From: Bacteroidota bacterium
Lineage (GTDB): Bacteria; Bacteroidota; Ignavibacteria; Kapaibacteriales; UBA2268
Assembly: GCA_024278075.1 (NCBI GenBank)
Contig: JAJRTW010000073.1
Coordinates: 1 to 49,592 of the forward strand
Length of the DNA: 49,592 nucleotides
Direction of reading: 5' to 3'
The notes beneath the pieces were generated by a model. It was not told the origin of the DNA and did no database searches. It worked only from the letters and a program-made list of their open reading frames with translations. Each line of letters begins with the position of its first letter. Positions within the stretch are counted from its first letter, which is position 1. The translations under genes were made by a program, and so were the position numbers. Below are positions 23,055 through 32,440 of the stretch, one piece after another.

Positions 23055-25317
23055 CTATCTCACCAACATCATCTTCCCGCTCTCCGATACATCACCAGTT
23101 TGAATCGTATAATAATATATTCCTGCCGGATGATTAGCTGCATTGAAAACAGTCGAATGACTGCCGGTATCTTTAACCCCCTCGTCGAACGCAGCGATTC
23201 TGATGCCCAGGGCATTGTGAATATTTATCCTGATATAGGCTGGCGCCGATAGAGTATATTCCAATGTTGTAGTTTCTGAAAAAGGATTAGGGTATAGCTT
23301 TGTGTTAGTTAAAAGTTGCATCGGATCTACGCTATTTTGGCCTTCCGAACGGAACGACCATGTTGCAGACCAATCCCCGGAACCGCCTCCGTTAGAAGCA
23401 GAAACATGCCAGTAATAGACTGTATTCTCAGACAAATCCGAATCTATTAATAGCGATGTAGTATTTGAAATTGTTCGGATAACAACATCGTTAAAATCTA
23501 CATCTGCCGCCAATTCAATCATGTAATAATCAGCCTCAGCAGTCTCAACCCAGGATAGCTCCGGTTGAAGAACTACATTTTCGGCTTCATCTGCCGGAGA
23601 GTCCAGACTAACCATCCCGGGAACATCTGGCGCTTTTTCAATTCTACAGGTTAGTGTAATTTTTTGTTCCACCGGATTAGGTAATCCATAATTCAATGTG
23701 TAAGTAAATTTATCCGTGTCGAGTTCCTGTGCATCGCCTGGAATTGTAAATGGGATAGCCACTGTATCGAAATCGAGTGATTTGATTGTTTTTGTAACAG
23801 AACCCGCCGCCGCCCAGCCATTTTCAGATTGATATTCAATTGTTACATCAACATCGCTGTAGTACATGTTGAACAAGCTGAAAAATATTTCTCCTGTTCT
23901 TCCCGCTTCCGAGCCATTGACCTGAGTAATTTCAGTTATATATTTCCAGCCTTCCACGGGGTCAACCAATTGCGGCTCTTTGTTAAATACCGGTGTGAAC
24001 CCGCCGGTGGGTTCGATGATATTAGAATTAGTAATTGAAATCACAGATTCACTCGAAATTGAGTTTGGATTAGTCAAGGCGCTGAAATCAGCAGAGCCGC
24101 CGTCTTTATACTGAATCACTAATTCGTTTTTGCATTTGACACCATCGGTTGCAATATTCTCGAAAACAACGTGCTCGCAATTGAAAGTCAGCCGGCCAAC
24201 ATCCACAGCATCCATATCGGCAGAAAAAGTTATTGTCTTTGCATGGAAATAGACATCGTAATATATATCTTCTTCGGCAGCGATCTGATTGCTGTTTTTG
24301 GAATCATCAATTCTACTTGTTCCCTTCTTTGCCGGAGGGATTGTTCCGGAAAAATTAGTATCCTCACTTACCAAATAAGCATAATTCCATATCCCGGATA
24401 ATGTCCCCACGTTCCCCAATATTTGAGGTTTTGGAATGGATTTCGATTTTGCCATGCGTTCCAGTGCCTGCACCATCGCCTGATGTCATTGTTCCACTTA
24501 TCTCAAACGATTCCTTTACTCTTACCTTGATTGCTCCGCCCGATTTGTCATTCGTTGCATTCCCGGCAGTTACGTCACCAATATTAAAGAAGTTAACTGC
24601 CTTTATCTCTACATTCCCACCTGTCCCAGATTTTGCGGTCTCACTGGCATCGCCTCCAATAATATTACCAATATTAATGCAATTTCCACCTGCATTGATT
24701 ACAATATTGGAACCTGCACCATTTACATTTTTAGCCAGGCCCATGATATTTCCATTATTCTGGCAATCACCACCCGTATTAATATTACATAGTATATTGG
24801 TCGTTATTGTACCGTCGGAATGATTCTTAAAACTATTTGATTCAATTTGTAGTAAGGATGTATTTATCACACCATTATTAAATACTTTCCCTTCATAGTA
24901 TCCAACCCCTGCATCTGAAAAATAAATCTGGCTACCCCCTTCTATTCTACCTACGTTTTTCCAATCTGATCCACCACCCGACTTGCTCTGAAAAAAAATA
25001 ACACCTCCCTTTTCAATATCTATATCTGAATTATTCTCAAAAGTATTGGCAATTATATTGGTTGTCATTCCCGTTGCTCTTTCAATATATACATCCCCGT
25101 TATTAACAAATGTATTGACATTTACATCAACATCAACTGTTACGGTTTCATCGCTTGGAATTGTAACATTATCCTTTGCTCCAGGCACTTTTCCGTTAGA
25201 CCAGTTTTGGGGATTTGACTATTTAGCATCACCGCCGCCACCGGTGAAAGTAACCTCCTCTGCAAAAACTGAATTCGCCGCAAACATTATGAGCAAAAGG
25301 ATTAGTAATTGTTTCAT
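23055..25317 (-). pseudogene. Type IX-secreted surface protein gene with a stop codon and a frameshift
   Basis: The gene starts at ATG 25317 with GAGGAGAG upstream and a signal peptide ending SVFA. Codon 33 (25221-25219) is TAG, where the local pattern (…DAK-stop-SNPQNWSNG) suggests a lost Trp codon TGG. The frame then runs to 24364-24420, where one extra base shifts it; removing one G from either GGGG tract (24405-24408 or 24414-24417 on the + strand) joins the halves smoothly. With this repair the gene is 754 codons including the stop. The first half is a beta-helix-like repeat region rich in Asn and Gly; the second half contains a fibronectin-like domain (about residues 525-620) and a type IX C-terminal sorting domain (YPNPFSETTTLEY…). 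Alternative: one or both lesions are assembly errors. Confidence 0.8.
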
Positions 25318-25394
25318 AAAGCTCTCCTCAAAGGATTAGAAAAATATTATTCTTTCATATCATGTCTGGCTAAATTACAAATAAAAGAGATTGC

Positions 25395-26003
25395 TTATCT
25401 TCTGGATTTCAGGAGTAGTTTTTTAATGGATTCTATGCTGCGTTTTTCGTCATCGTGGTAGTGCTGGAGCAACTTATCCTGAGATACCTGCCCTGCCTGG
25501 TCGGCAGATTTTTTAGAAGATTTGCCGGATCGCTTAAATGGTTTTTCGTCAATCTCAATATCATGCTGGTTGTAAATTCCAAGGCCTTCCTCGTCGATTG
25601 GGTTGCCTTTTGCAATCAGGTCGAGTTTTTCTTTCCCGTATATGTCAACTAATTTCTCATAGACCGTAGCGCGTGTGAATGGCTTGGAAATGAACCCGGC
25701 CGTACCGCTTTTCACGGCCAGGCCAAGATTTTCAATGTCAGATAAAGCCGAGACCATAATAACGGGTATACCGCGTGTGATTTTTATCGATTTCAACATT
25801 TTCAGCGTTAGGTGTCCGGTCAGCTCTGGCATTAATATATCCAGAACAATCAAATGCGGATGGCTCTCCACGGCTTTGGCCACACCCTCAAATCCGTTGG
25901 AGGCAAGATATATTTTTTTGAAGCCATAGCTCGAAAGAGTTTTCGAAAGAATACGCTGCATCCATATATCATCGTCTATTATCAAGACTGAATATTCGAC
26001 CAT
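25395..26003 (-). CDS. Single-domain response regulator with a charged tail
   Basis: The protein has 202 residues. Residues 1-122 form a receiver domain with the acidic pocket D10-D12, phosphate-accepting D55, S85 and K107 in SKPF. No DNA-binding or enzyme domain follows; the last 60 residues are hydrophilic and rich in Lys, Ser and Asp. It probably works through protein contacts, as CheY does. It lies downstream of csrA on the same strand, behind a GC-rich hairpin, and its leader has GGTGGGACATG at the start, which includes the GGA core that CsrA binds. That regulation is only a possibility. Confidence 0.85.
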   Translation of the reverse strand: MVEYSVLIIDDDIWMQRILSKTLSSYGFKKIYLASNGFEGVAKAVESHPHLIVLDILMPELTGHLTLKMLKSIKITRGIPVIMVSALSDIENLGLAVKSGTAGFISKPFTRATVYEKLVDIYGKEKLDLIAKGNPIDEEGLGIYNQHDIEIDEKPFKRSGKSSKKSADQAGQVSQDKLLQHYHDDEKRSIESIKKLLLKSRR

Positions 26004-26134
26004 GTCCCACCGGTTTTTTTAAGCGGCCTTTCGGGCCCGCATCAATTAATCAAATACTGAAGAAAATTAATCACTAAAGATAATCCATTGCAATAAAATC
26101 AATTGCAAAAAGAAATCAAATGCAATAGAGCCAT

Positions 26135-26425
26135 TTATTTCGTTGACTTATACTGAACAGTAGGCGGCTGGACACTTTTGTTTTCATTCTCCCGGAACTT
26201 TACTTTATTTTTGTCCATGGCCATCTTCAATGCCGCCAGCTCGGTCTTGGCTGCCTGCCGGTTCATTTCAACTATTTTGTCGTGCACTTCTTTTCTGTGG
26301 ACCGGAATAGACCTGGGGGCTTCGATGCCAAGCCGCACAATTCCGCGGTCGAAACTAAGAACGGTAATTTTGACCGAAGTGCCAATTGTTATTACTTCAC
26401 CTATCTTCCGTGATAAAACAAGCAT
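26135..26425 (-). CDS. csrA: Carbon storage regulator CsrA
   Basis: The protein has 96 residues. The first 60 give the family pattern: MLVLSRKIGE at the start, then VRLGIEAPRSIPVHRKEV, with Arg44 as the main RNA-binding residue. CsrA binds GGA motifs in mRNA leaders and controls translation. The C-terminal extension of about 35 residues is longer than in gammaproteobacteria; CsrA proteins that are controlled by FliW often have such an extension, and fliW is the next gene upstream. The start codon ATG at 26425 is preceded by AGGAAGAT. The pairing with fliW points to control of flagellin or other flagellar messages. Confidence 0.95.
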   Translation of the reverse strand: MLVLSRKIGEVITIGTSVKITVLSFDRGIVRLGIEAPRSIPVHRKEVHDKIVEMNRQAAKTELAALKMAMDKNKVKFRENENKSVQPPTVQYKSTK

Positions 26426-26470
26426 AATCTTCCTTTAGTATAATAAATCGGCTAAAAGAATAAATTACTT

Positions 26471-26522
26471 AATCCCGCATTGTGGGCCTTTATTCCCCGC
26501 AGTTTGCGGCGATTATTAAATT
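26471..26522. repeat. Dispersed 52-bp repeat between csrA and fliW
   Basis: This stretch (core CCCGCATTGTGGGC … CCCCGCAG … TTGCGGC) is an inverted copy of 27219-27270 with about four of five positions equal. It also contains CCGCA-GTT-TGCGG, a small hairpin. A further relative is at 17711-17764. Confidence 0.7.
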
Positions 26523-26650
26523 CTGTTTTTATTGATACTCCAATTCTAATGACCTGTCAAACTTACTTTGACAATTCAAGCGATACGTCATTATAAGGTT
26601 GACACGACACTAGCGGCGGAGTAGTTCATTTACGAAAATAAATATTTATC

Positions 26651-27097
26651 TTAATCCTTCTTTTCTTCATCAACGGCCATCGGAATAGCTAAATTAGTCG
26701 AATAAGTATCCATTGGCAGTATAATCTGCTTGCCTGCCTGGTCGACTACGTTCAAAATAACAGGAGCTTTCATATTGGCTGTCATCATTGCTTTTTCGCC
26801 TCCCAGAGTGACAACAACAAACATCACCTCCGATTCGAGGTTGAATTCCTTGCCCGGTTCGTATTCAAGGTTAATATACCACGGGCTGAGCAAGGGAAAG
26901 CCAATTTCAGGTGTTTCAAGAGAAATCAACCATTTGAAAGGTACTGTTTCTTCTTCGCTGATCAAAACGAATTCCTTCAGATTTTCAAAACCAAGCAAGC
27001 CGTTTTCGAAGTTAAAAATATGTTTGGATTCGACCGTAATTTCGCCAAAATGAAGCGTCTTAATTTTTCTCGTCTCGGTATTTTCTGTTATTGCCAT
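26651..27097 (-). CDS. fliW: Flagellar assembly factor FliW
   Basis: The protein has 148 residues and matches the FliW family: LHFGEITV near the start, HIFNFENGLLGFENLKEFVLI, then LISLETPEIGFPLLSPW and the late segment MKAPVILNVVDQAGKQIIL. FliW binds CsrA and releases it when flagellin is bound, so flagellin export is coupled to flagellin translation. It lies 225 bases upstream of csrA on the same strand with a repeat element between them. No flagellin gene is in view. Confidence 0.95.
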   Translation of the reverse strand: MAITENTETRKIKTLHFGEITVESKHIFNFENGLLGFENLKEFVLISEEETVPFKWLISLETPEIGFPLLSPWYINLEYEPGKEFNLESEVMFVVVTLGGEKAMMTANMKAPVILNVVDQAGKQIILPMDTYSTNLAIPMAVDEEKKD

Positions 27098-27218
27098 AAA
27101 TTACACCCGGGATATGTTGAACATAACCACTTGGTTCAGTTCTATTGATTATAATAAATTCGAATAATTATTGGACTATCTCGCATCTATGCTGCGGTGT
27201 ATCGATTTAAAACCTGTA

Positions 27219-27270
27219 TTTAATAATTGCCGCAACCAGCGGGGGAAATATGCCCACAATGCGGAATTAA
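27219..27270. repeat. Dispersed 52-bp repeat upstream of fliW
   Basis: An inverted partner of 26471-26522, so the two copies bracket fliW. The core is GCCCACAATGCGG and CCGCAACCAGCGGGGG. It sits about 120 bases before the fliW start codon, in the gap to motB. Confidence 0.7.
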
Positions 27271-27347
27271 ATATAATAATTGATGTTATCGGTAATTGGA
27301 AAAATAAATTTAATCATTATTTTAATATGATGAAAATTAAAAAATAA

Positions 27348-28124
27348 TTATTCCTGCCCCGTGGTATCATCAACCTGCGATTCATACCCTTCGGTTGAGG
27401 GTGCGTCGGGCGGCAATTCGGAGATGCTAATCTCCACTCGCCGGTTCTTCATCTTCCCGGCTTCGGTATCGTTTGTTGCCAGCGGCCTCTGGCAACCAAA
27501 GCCTCGGACACTTAGATTAAGCTCCGGGATGCCTCTTTGAACAAGTGTATAGCCTACGTTCAAGGCGCGGTCTACCGATAAGTGCCAGTTAGATTCGTAT
27601 TGAAATGTCCGGATAGGGTCGGTATCGGTATGGCCGTCGACTGTTATCTGGTACTTTATTCCGCGCAGCACTCCGGCAAGAGAATCGAGCACTATTATAC
27701 CGTCATTCTGAATGTTGGCTTTGCCCGACGGGAAAAGCAGTTTTTCCGGGAAAGAAAGAACAATCCTGTTGCCTGACCTTTGAATTGTAACAAGGCTGTC
27801 GGCAAGGAAAGAGCTTAATGCTTCCTCGGCTTCTTTAGCAATTTCATCAAGCGAGCGCTGCCCCCTTGACGGCAGTATTGGCTCGGGCAGTGCCTTGCCG
27901 GCCCCATCAAGAACGCCATCGCCACCGTCGAGAACGCTTCTTGGCGAATGGAAATATTCGCTAAATGCCTCCGAATACTGCTTGAATTTTTCCTTATCGA
28001 CCTGCGATGAAGCATAGAGGATAACGAAAAGCCCTAACAATAGTGTTATCAGATCGGCATAAGTAATCAAATACCGGTCGCGGCTTTCCGATTTGCCTTC
28101 GGATCTATTTTTTTTTATTAACAA
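27348..28124 (-). CDS. motB: Flagellar motor stator protein MotB
   Basis: The protein has 258 residues. One N-terminal membrane helix contains Asp24 in TYADLITLLLGLFVILYA, the ion-carrying residue of MotB stators. A plug/linker region follows, then an OmpA-like peptidoglycan-binding domain with VDGHTDTD and NRRVEISI. It anchors the stator to the cell wall and helps convert ion flow into rotation. The partner motA is not next to it: the upstream neighbour is the Asp-box protein gene, so motA must be elsewhere or absent. Gene order on this strand is motB, fliW, csrA, response regulator. Confidence 0.9.
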   Translation of the reverse strand: MLIKKNRSEGKSESRDRYLITYADLITLLLGLFVILYASSQVDKEKFKQYSEAFSEYFHSPRSVLDGGDGVLDGAGKALPEPILPSRGQRSLDEIAKEAEEALSSFLADSLVTIQRSGNRIVLSFPEKLLFPSGKANIQNDGIIVLDSLAGVLRGIKYQITVDGHTDTDPIRTFQYESNWHLSVDRALNVGYTLVQRGIPELNLSVRGFGCQRPLATNDTEAGKMKNRRVEISISELPPDAPSTEGYESQVDDTTGQE

Positions 28125-28200
28125 TTTCTGCTGCTATCAACTGTAATAATATTTGTTGCTTCATTGAGACTATTCAGGCGTCAGGCTGTTATTGTTGCAT

Positions 28201-28238
28201 GAAAATTGCATCCTCAAATCGGAATTTGGGAATGAGAT
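28201..28238. repeat. 38-bp dispersed repeat, downstream of the propeller gene
   Basis: An inverted copy of 32157-32194 with 36 of 38 bases equal. The core CAAATCGGAATTTGGGA is nearly palindromic. With its partner it brackets the large Asp-box propeller gene. Confidence 0.75.
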
Positions 28239-28273
28239 ATAACCCTACGATACCTAAACTCCCAAATCCCTAA

Positions 28274-31200
28274 CTATTTAACTACTACCAATTTTTCCGA
28301 AGTCACCAGTTTCCCATCGATAGATACCGAAATATAATACATTCCGCTTTCAAGGCCGGCGCCATTAATTGGCAATACATTTGGTTCTAAGGCATTAATA
28401 TTCTTATCAAAAAGCCTGCCAATCCTTTCGCCCAAAACGTTTAGCAATTCAACCCGGACGCTGGCGTTCTGCTGCTTTAATTTAAAAGTAAAGTTAGAAA
28501 ACTCGTCCATCGGATTAGGGTAGATGTCGGTTTCGATTATTGATTCATGCAAGGCCGGCCGGCCGACCCCGGTGACGTTGGTTTCGAAGCCGGCAAGTTT
28601 GTAAATGCTTCCGTCAAAAGTGGATACCCAAAAGTTCTTGTCCGTAGGGTCATAATCGACTCCGCGGGCATTAATCAAGCCATTAATATCTTCAAGCGGT
28701 ATCTTATCAACTTCGGTGCTCAAATCATTTTTGTCTATCCTCATAAGCAAAACTTCGGTCAGTGGGCCATTTGACGGGAAATTTGTGCAAATTTGATAGA
28801 TATACTTTTCGCCGTCATACCCCAGGCCCCTTGGGCCGAATCGCTTATTATAGGGGTTTAATACTGATAATTCAACTTGCTTTGTTATCGGATCAATAAT
28901 TTGAAGTTTCTGCGTTATCCCACCGCCCTGGCGTTCCCCAATAAGCAATTTCCCGTCAAGCATTTCAATGCCAACAGGATACTCGGTATTTGGGCTGGGG
29001 AATTCCCTTTGCAAATTACCCTCCATATCGTAGACGGCAATTAATCCGGGGGAACTTGGTTCTGTGCTCAGAAGCCTATGCAAATAAATTATATCATTTT
29101 CCCTATCGATTGTCATATCAGTAAAAAGGCTGTCGCCCCTCAAGGCCATCTCTTTTTCAACAATAAAAGTATTTTGGTCAAGTTTATACATTTTATCTGT
29201 ATAGAAGCTGGTTGTATACAAGCTGCCTTTTCCATCGCTGGCAATGCCATAAGGGACATAGCTAACAGTGGTTGCTTGCAGGAACGACCCCCTCTCCATA
29301 AGCGAAACGGTAAAAGTATTTGAAACAAGCACCTGCTCGGAGTTTGTCATTGAAGTTACTCTAATCCGCCCCAAAAATGTTGGCTTGTTCTTTACCATCC
29401 ACGACATGGAATTAGCAGCAACATTTTCGGCTATTGTCTGCCAAGTGCCCCCGTCATCGGAAGAAAATTCAACGAGAACCGGCAGGCCGAATCCATACCA
29501 TGCTAAAGTCTGGTTTGTTTGGCTAACATAGAACTCGCCACCGGCCGGGATAGATATTTCGGGTTCGTCGACTACCTCTTCGGGAATGTCAACCTCCCAC
29601 ATCGACCTTCCGTGCGTGGCAATCCGCAGCACCCTTCCATTAGTAATCAACGGGTCGTGGTGAATTGCTATGTCGATTGCAGGGCTTCTCGGCAGGCCGC
29701 GGCCATAGGGGAACCATGTCCCGCCGCCGTTGAATGTAGCAAAAACGCCAATATCGGTAGCCACAAAAATAATGTCTTCATTCTCCGGATGCACAGCTAT
29801 TGCATTGGCCGGAATGTTCGGAAGGCTTTCGCCGATATGTTCCCAATTTTCGGCCCGGTCCGTTGTCTTGAACACATGCGGATTGCCAAAACCCGAAACG
29901 GTGGCAAAAGCAGTATTTTCATCATTATATGAAGTAAATATGCTTGTTATGTATTTTCGGGCAAGGCCTTTGGATTCCGGAGTGTACCAATTAAGCCCGC
30001 CATCACCTGTCACCATAACAACTCCCGCTGCCGAGCCTCCGTATATTATATCCGAGCTTGCCCTCGATACGGCAATCGAAGAAACCATGCTTCCGAAGTC
30101 GGGCGATAATTCATCCCAGTCGTCGCCGCCATTGTATGAAACATATATTGAATTTCTGCCTGCATATATCAGGCCACCGTAAGTCGGGTCAACTGCCATT
30201 TCAGATATAAACGGGGCATTGCCAGACCCATAAGGTATACCGTCGACGATTAGAGTGCTGCTTGAGTTTTTGAAATTAATCCTGAACATTTGGCCGTATT
30301 GCATTTCGCCGTATACGATATATGGTTCCTCGGTGTCAACAACTATGTCGCCGCCGTCGCCGCCGAATATACGATTCCAATATGAAAGGTCGTTCATAAT
30401 TCCCTGAGTACCGTTATCCTGGGTTCCACCGTAGTTTGTGTTCATCTTCGTGTTATCCACGGCAAGAGCATAGAACTGAGTTATTTGCAGATTGTTGTTC
30501 ATGCTCTTCCAGTTTGTGCCGCCGGTTGTACTTTTATACACACCGCCGTCATTGCCAAGATAGACGATTTGCGGATTCGACGGGGCAAAGCCGGCGCAGT
30601 GCTGATCGACATGAACCCCGCCTCCGACGTTATTCCAAGTGCTCCCGCCCGAAGTGGTTTGCCAAATTCTAATCCCGCCGGTAAGAACGGAATTGGAGTT
30701 CGCCGGATTTACTGCAATAAAGTTATTATAAAATCCCTGATCTCTGAAGAAACCGTTATTATTAGTATTCAACACCTTGGTCCAGGATCCGCCGCTATTA
30801 GTAGTCTTATAGATATGTGCAATATTTACATCATTAATGGGCCTCTCCATCACAGCATAAGCTATATTGGGGTCTCGGGGCGCTATCTGCACCGACACCC
30901 TGCCAACGGACTCATACCCGAAGCCGCTCCTGTCACGCCAGCTACCGCCGCCATTCGACGAAGTAAACACGCCCTGGCCGGTCACGCCGATCATAATTCT
31001 GTTTTCATCGCCCGGGTCGATACTCACATCAGAGACCGGGCCTTCGAATGTCCTTTCCCAGGTTGCGCCGGCATCGGCAGACCGATAGAAGCCCGAGCCG
31101 CGGCTGATTGCACCGGCATAGACTATGTTCGAATTCTTCGGATGGACGTATACTTTGGAAAATTTCCCTACCTTTGCCAGGCCAATCAGATTCCATGAAT

Positions 31201-31774
31201 CGCCGCCGTCGGTGGTTTTGTACATCCCCCTGCCCATGTATATGCTAAAGCCAGTGACGGCTTCGCCAGTTCCGGCATAAATAACATCGGGATTGTTCTT
31301 GTCTATCGACAGGGCGCCAAATGAAATGGCATTTTCATAATCAAATATTGGTTCCCATGAATCGCCGCCATCGGTGCTTCTCCAGATACCGCCGGCAGCG
31401 GCAGCGATATAGACTTTATTCGGGTCATTGGGGTGAACCACAATTGATTTTACACGTCCGCCAACATTAAACGGGCCAATCGGACGCCATTCCGGCTGCT
31501 GAGCCATTACATAATTCCTGGATTTATGGTTCTGGTAGACCATGTTCTCCATTTGCCCGAAGGCTCTTTCCCTAACTCCTTCGGGTATTTCAGCATTGGG
31601 ATATGCCCGCTGTTTTTGGAAATACAGCGCTCGTTGCAGCGGCTTCGGCAGATTATGTTCCGCCACGCCTTCGAAACCTTCGATTGCAGAAACCTGTGCC
31701 AATGCTATCGATTGAGTCGAAATAAACGGAATTGAAATCAGCAGTATAGCTATTGTGAGTAGATTTTTTTTCAT
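28274..31774 (-). CDS. Large secreted Asp-box beta-propeller protein with type IX sorting domain
   Basis: The protein has 1166 residues. A signal peptide (ending near ALAQ) is followed by two propeller-like regions made of about twelve Asp-box/BNR repeats of the form S-x-D/N-x-G-x-x-W, such as STDGGDSWEP, SADAGATWER and TFNGGGTWFP (about residues 120-800). Next come a region of looser propeller-like repeats (about 830-1080) and a C-terminal domain beginning IYPNPMDEF, the mark for type IX secretion. Relatives are annotated as sortilin-like, photosystem-stability-like or glycosyl hydrolase-related proteins, but I see no glycosidase active site, so I assign no enzyme activity. It should be exported by the type IX system, whose pore protein SprA is encoded 8 kb away. 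Confidence 0.88.
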   Translation of the reverse strand: MKKNLLTIAILLISIPFISTQSIALAQVSAIEGFEGVAEHNLPKPLQRALYFQKQRAYPNAEIPEGVRERAFGQMENMVYQNHKSRNYVMAQQPEWRPIGPFNVGGRVKSIVVHPNDPNKVYIAAAAGGIWRSTDGGDSWEPIFDYENAISFGALSIDKNNPDVIYAGTGEAVTGFSIYMGRGMYKTTDGGDSWNLIGLAKVGKFSKVYVHPKNSNIVYAGAISRGSGFYRSADAGATWERTFEGPVSDVSIDPGDENRIMIGVTGQGVFTSSNGGGSWRDRSGFGYESVGRVSVQIAPRDPNIAYAVMERPINDVNIAHIYKTTNSGGSWTKVLNTNNNGFFRDQGFYNNFIAVNPANSNSVLTGGIRIWQTTSGGSTWNNVGGGVHVDQHCAGFAPSNPQIVYLGNDGGVYKSTTGGTNWKSMNNNLQITQFYALAVDNTKMNTNYGGTQDNGTQGIMNDLSYWNRIFGGDGGDIVVDTEEPYIVYGEMQYGQMFRINFKNSSSTLIVDGIPYGSGNAPFISEMAVDPTYGGLIYAGRNSIYVSYNGGDDWDELSPDFGSMVSSIAVSRASSDIIYGGSAAGVVMVTGDGGLNWYTPESKGLARKYITSIFTSYNDENTAFATVSGFGNPHVFKTTDRAENWEHIGESLPNIPANAIAVHPENEDIIFVATDIGVFATFNGGGTWFPYGRGLPRSPAIDIAIHHDPLITNGRVLRIATHGRSMWEVDIPEEVVDEPEISIPAGGEFYVSQTNQTLAWYGFGLPVLVEFSSDDGGTWQTIAENVAANSMSWMVKNKPTFLGRIRVTSMTNSEQVLVSNTFTVSLMERGSFLQATTVSYVPYGIASDGKGSLYTTSFYTDKMYKLDQNTFIVEKEMALRGDSLFTDMTIDRENDIIYLHRLLSTEPSSPGLIAVYDMEGNLQREFPSPNTEYPVGIEMLDGKLLIGERQGGGITQKLQIIDPITKQVELSVLNPYNKRFGPRGLGYDGEKYIYQICTNFPSNGPLTEVLLMRIDKNDLSTEVDKIPLEDINGLINARGVDYDPTDKNFWVSTFDGSIYKLAGFETNVTGVGRPALHESIIETDIYPNPMDEFSNFTFKLKQQNASVRVELLNVLGERIGRLFDKNINALEPNVLPINGAGLESGMYYISVSIDGKLVTSEKLVVVK

Positions 31775-31907
31775 ATGTACGCCCTTATAGATTTATAAAA
31801 AGATTTTTCATTTTTTGCAGAATTTATAATGTTATAACTTTTCCGACAACAAGCAAGTATTATTTTCAGAAAATCAGCTTTCGGGCCTCAGGCCAATAGG
31901 TTGCCAT

Positions 31908-31958
31908 TCAGCATTTGTTGAGCCCGGCGAAATTCCGTTGTCGGGAATCCGGAATCCA
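31908..31958. repeat. Fragment of the MITE-like repeat
   Basis: The segment TTGTTGAGCCCGGCGAA … TCGGGAATCCGG matches the reverse complement of the right part of the element at 16697-16833, with an internal gap. It has no clear terminal repeats, so it is a decayed or partial copy. Confidence 0.5.
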
Positions 31959-32156
31959 TTCTTTAATTCTATTATGGAGAATCATTAATTCAGAATTATA
32001 AACCGGCGAATTATTCTCAAACTGCATTCAATATTATAATATCAACAAATTAACACGGTAATTAGTTACTTTTTATTAGTTGTGTCCGGTTAAAAAACGA
32101 GAGTCTTGCTGAATACAACCTACATGTAGCTATTCGTAAAAAGGCTTAGCATATTC

Positions 32157-32194
32157 ATCTCATTCCCAAATTCCGATTTGGGAATGCAATTTTC
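32157..32194. repeat. 38-bp dispersed repeat, upstream of the propeller gene
   Basis: Inverted partner of 28201-28238. ATTCCCAAAT pairs with ATTTGGGAAT around four bases, a strong hairpin. It lies about 380 bases before the start of the propeller gene. Confidence 0.75.
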
Positions 32195-32440
32195 CCGCAA
32201 ATCTCTGTTTTGCAATGGATTAGTCAAAATAATTAACGAAAGTTATTTTAACTCTAATTTCACAAATTAACACTTCGGACATTTTTTATAATGACTTTCC
32301 ATGGATTCTCCTGCTTTTGATACAGCCCCCCTATCACATTGAAAAGTAAGTTATTGTAAGCCTTATTTTTCCACGAGTTAAAACTTGTGGATATTTACTT
32401 GTGATAATCAGTCTCTATCCCAATTCTGAATTTTCAATGC

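Larger units (their letters stand above)
31775..32440. other. Non-coding region with repeats between the propeller gene and radC
   Basis: No gene is visible in these 666 bases. It holds a copy of the MITE-like repeat (31908-31958), a 38-bp repeat (32157-32194) and a hairpin CCACGAGTT / AACTTGTGG near 32372-32391. The promoter of the propeller gene should lie near the left side, but no good TAnnTTTG box was found. Confidence 0.5.

Noticed and set aside
30485-31198. 237-codon open frame on the + strand
   Set aside because: It is opposite the Asp-box protein gene, whose repeats and signal peptide are clear; the frame has no family pattern.
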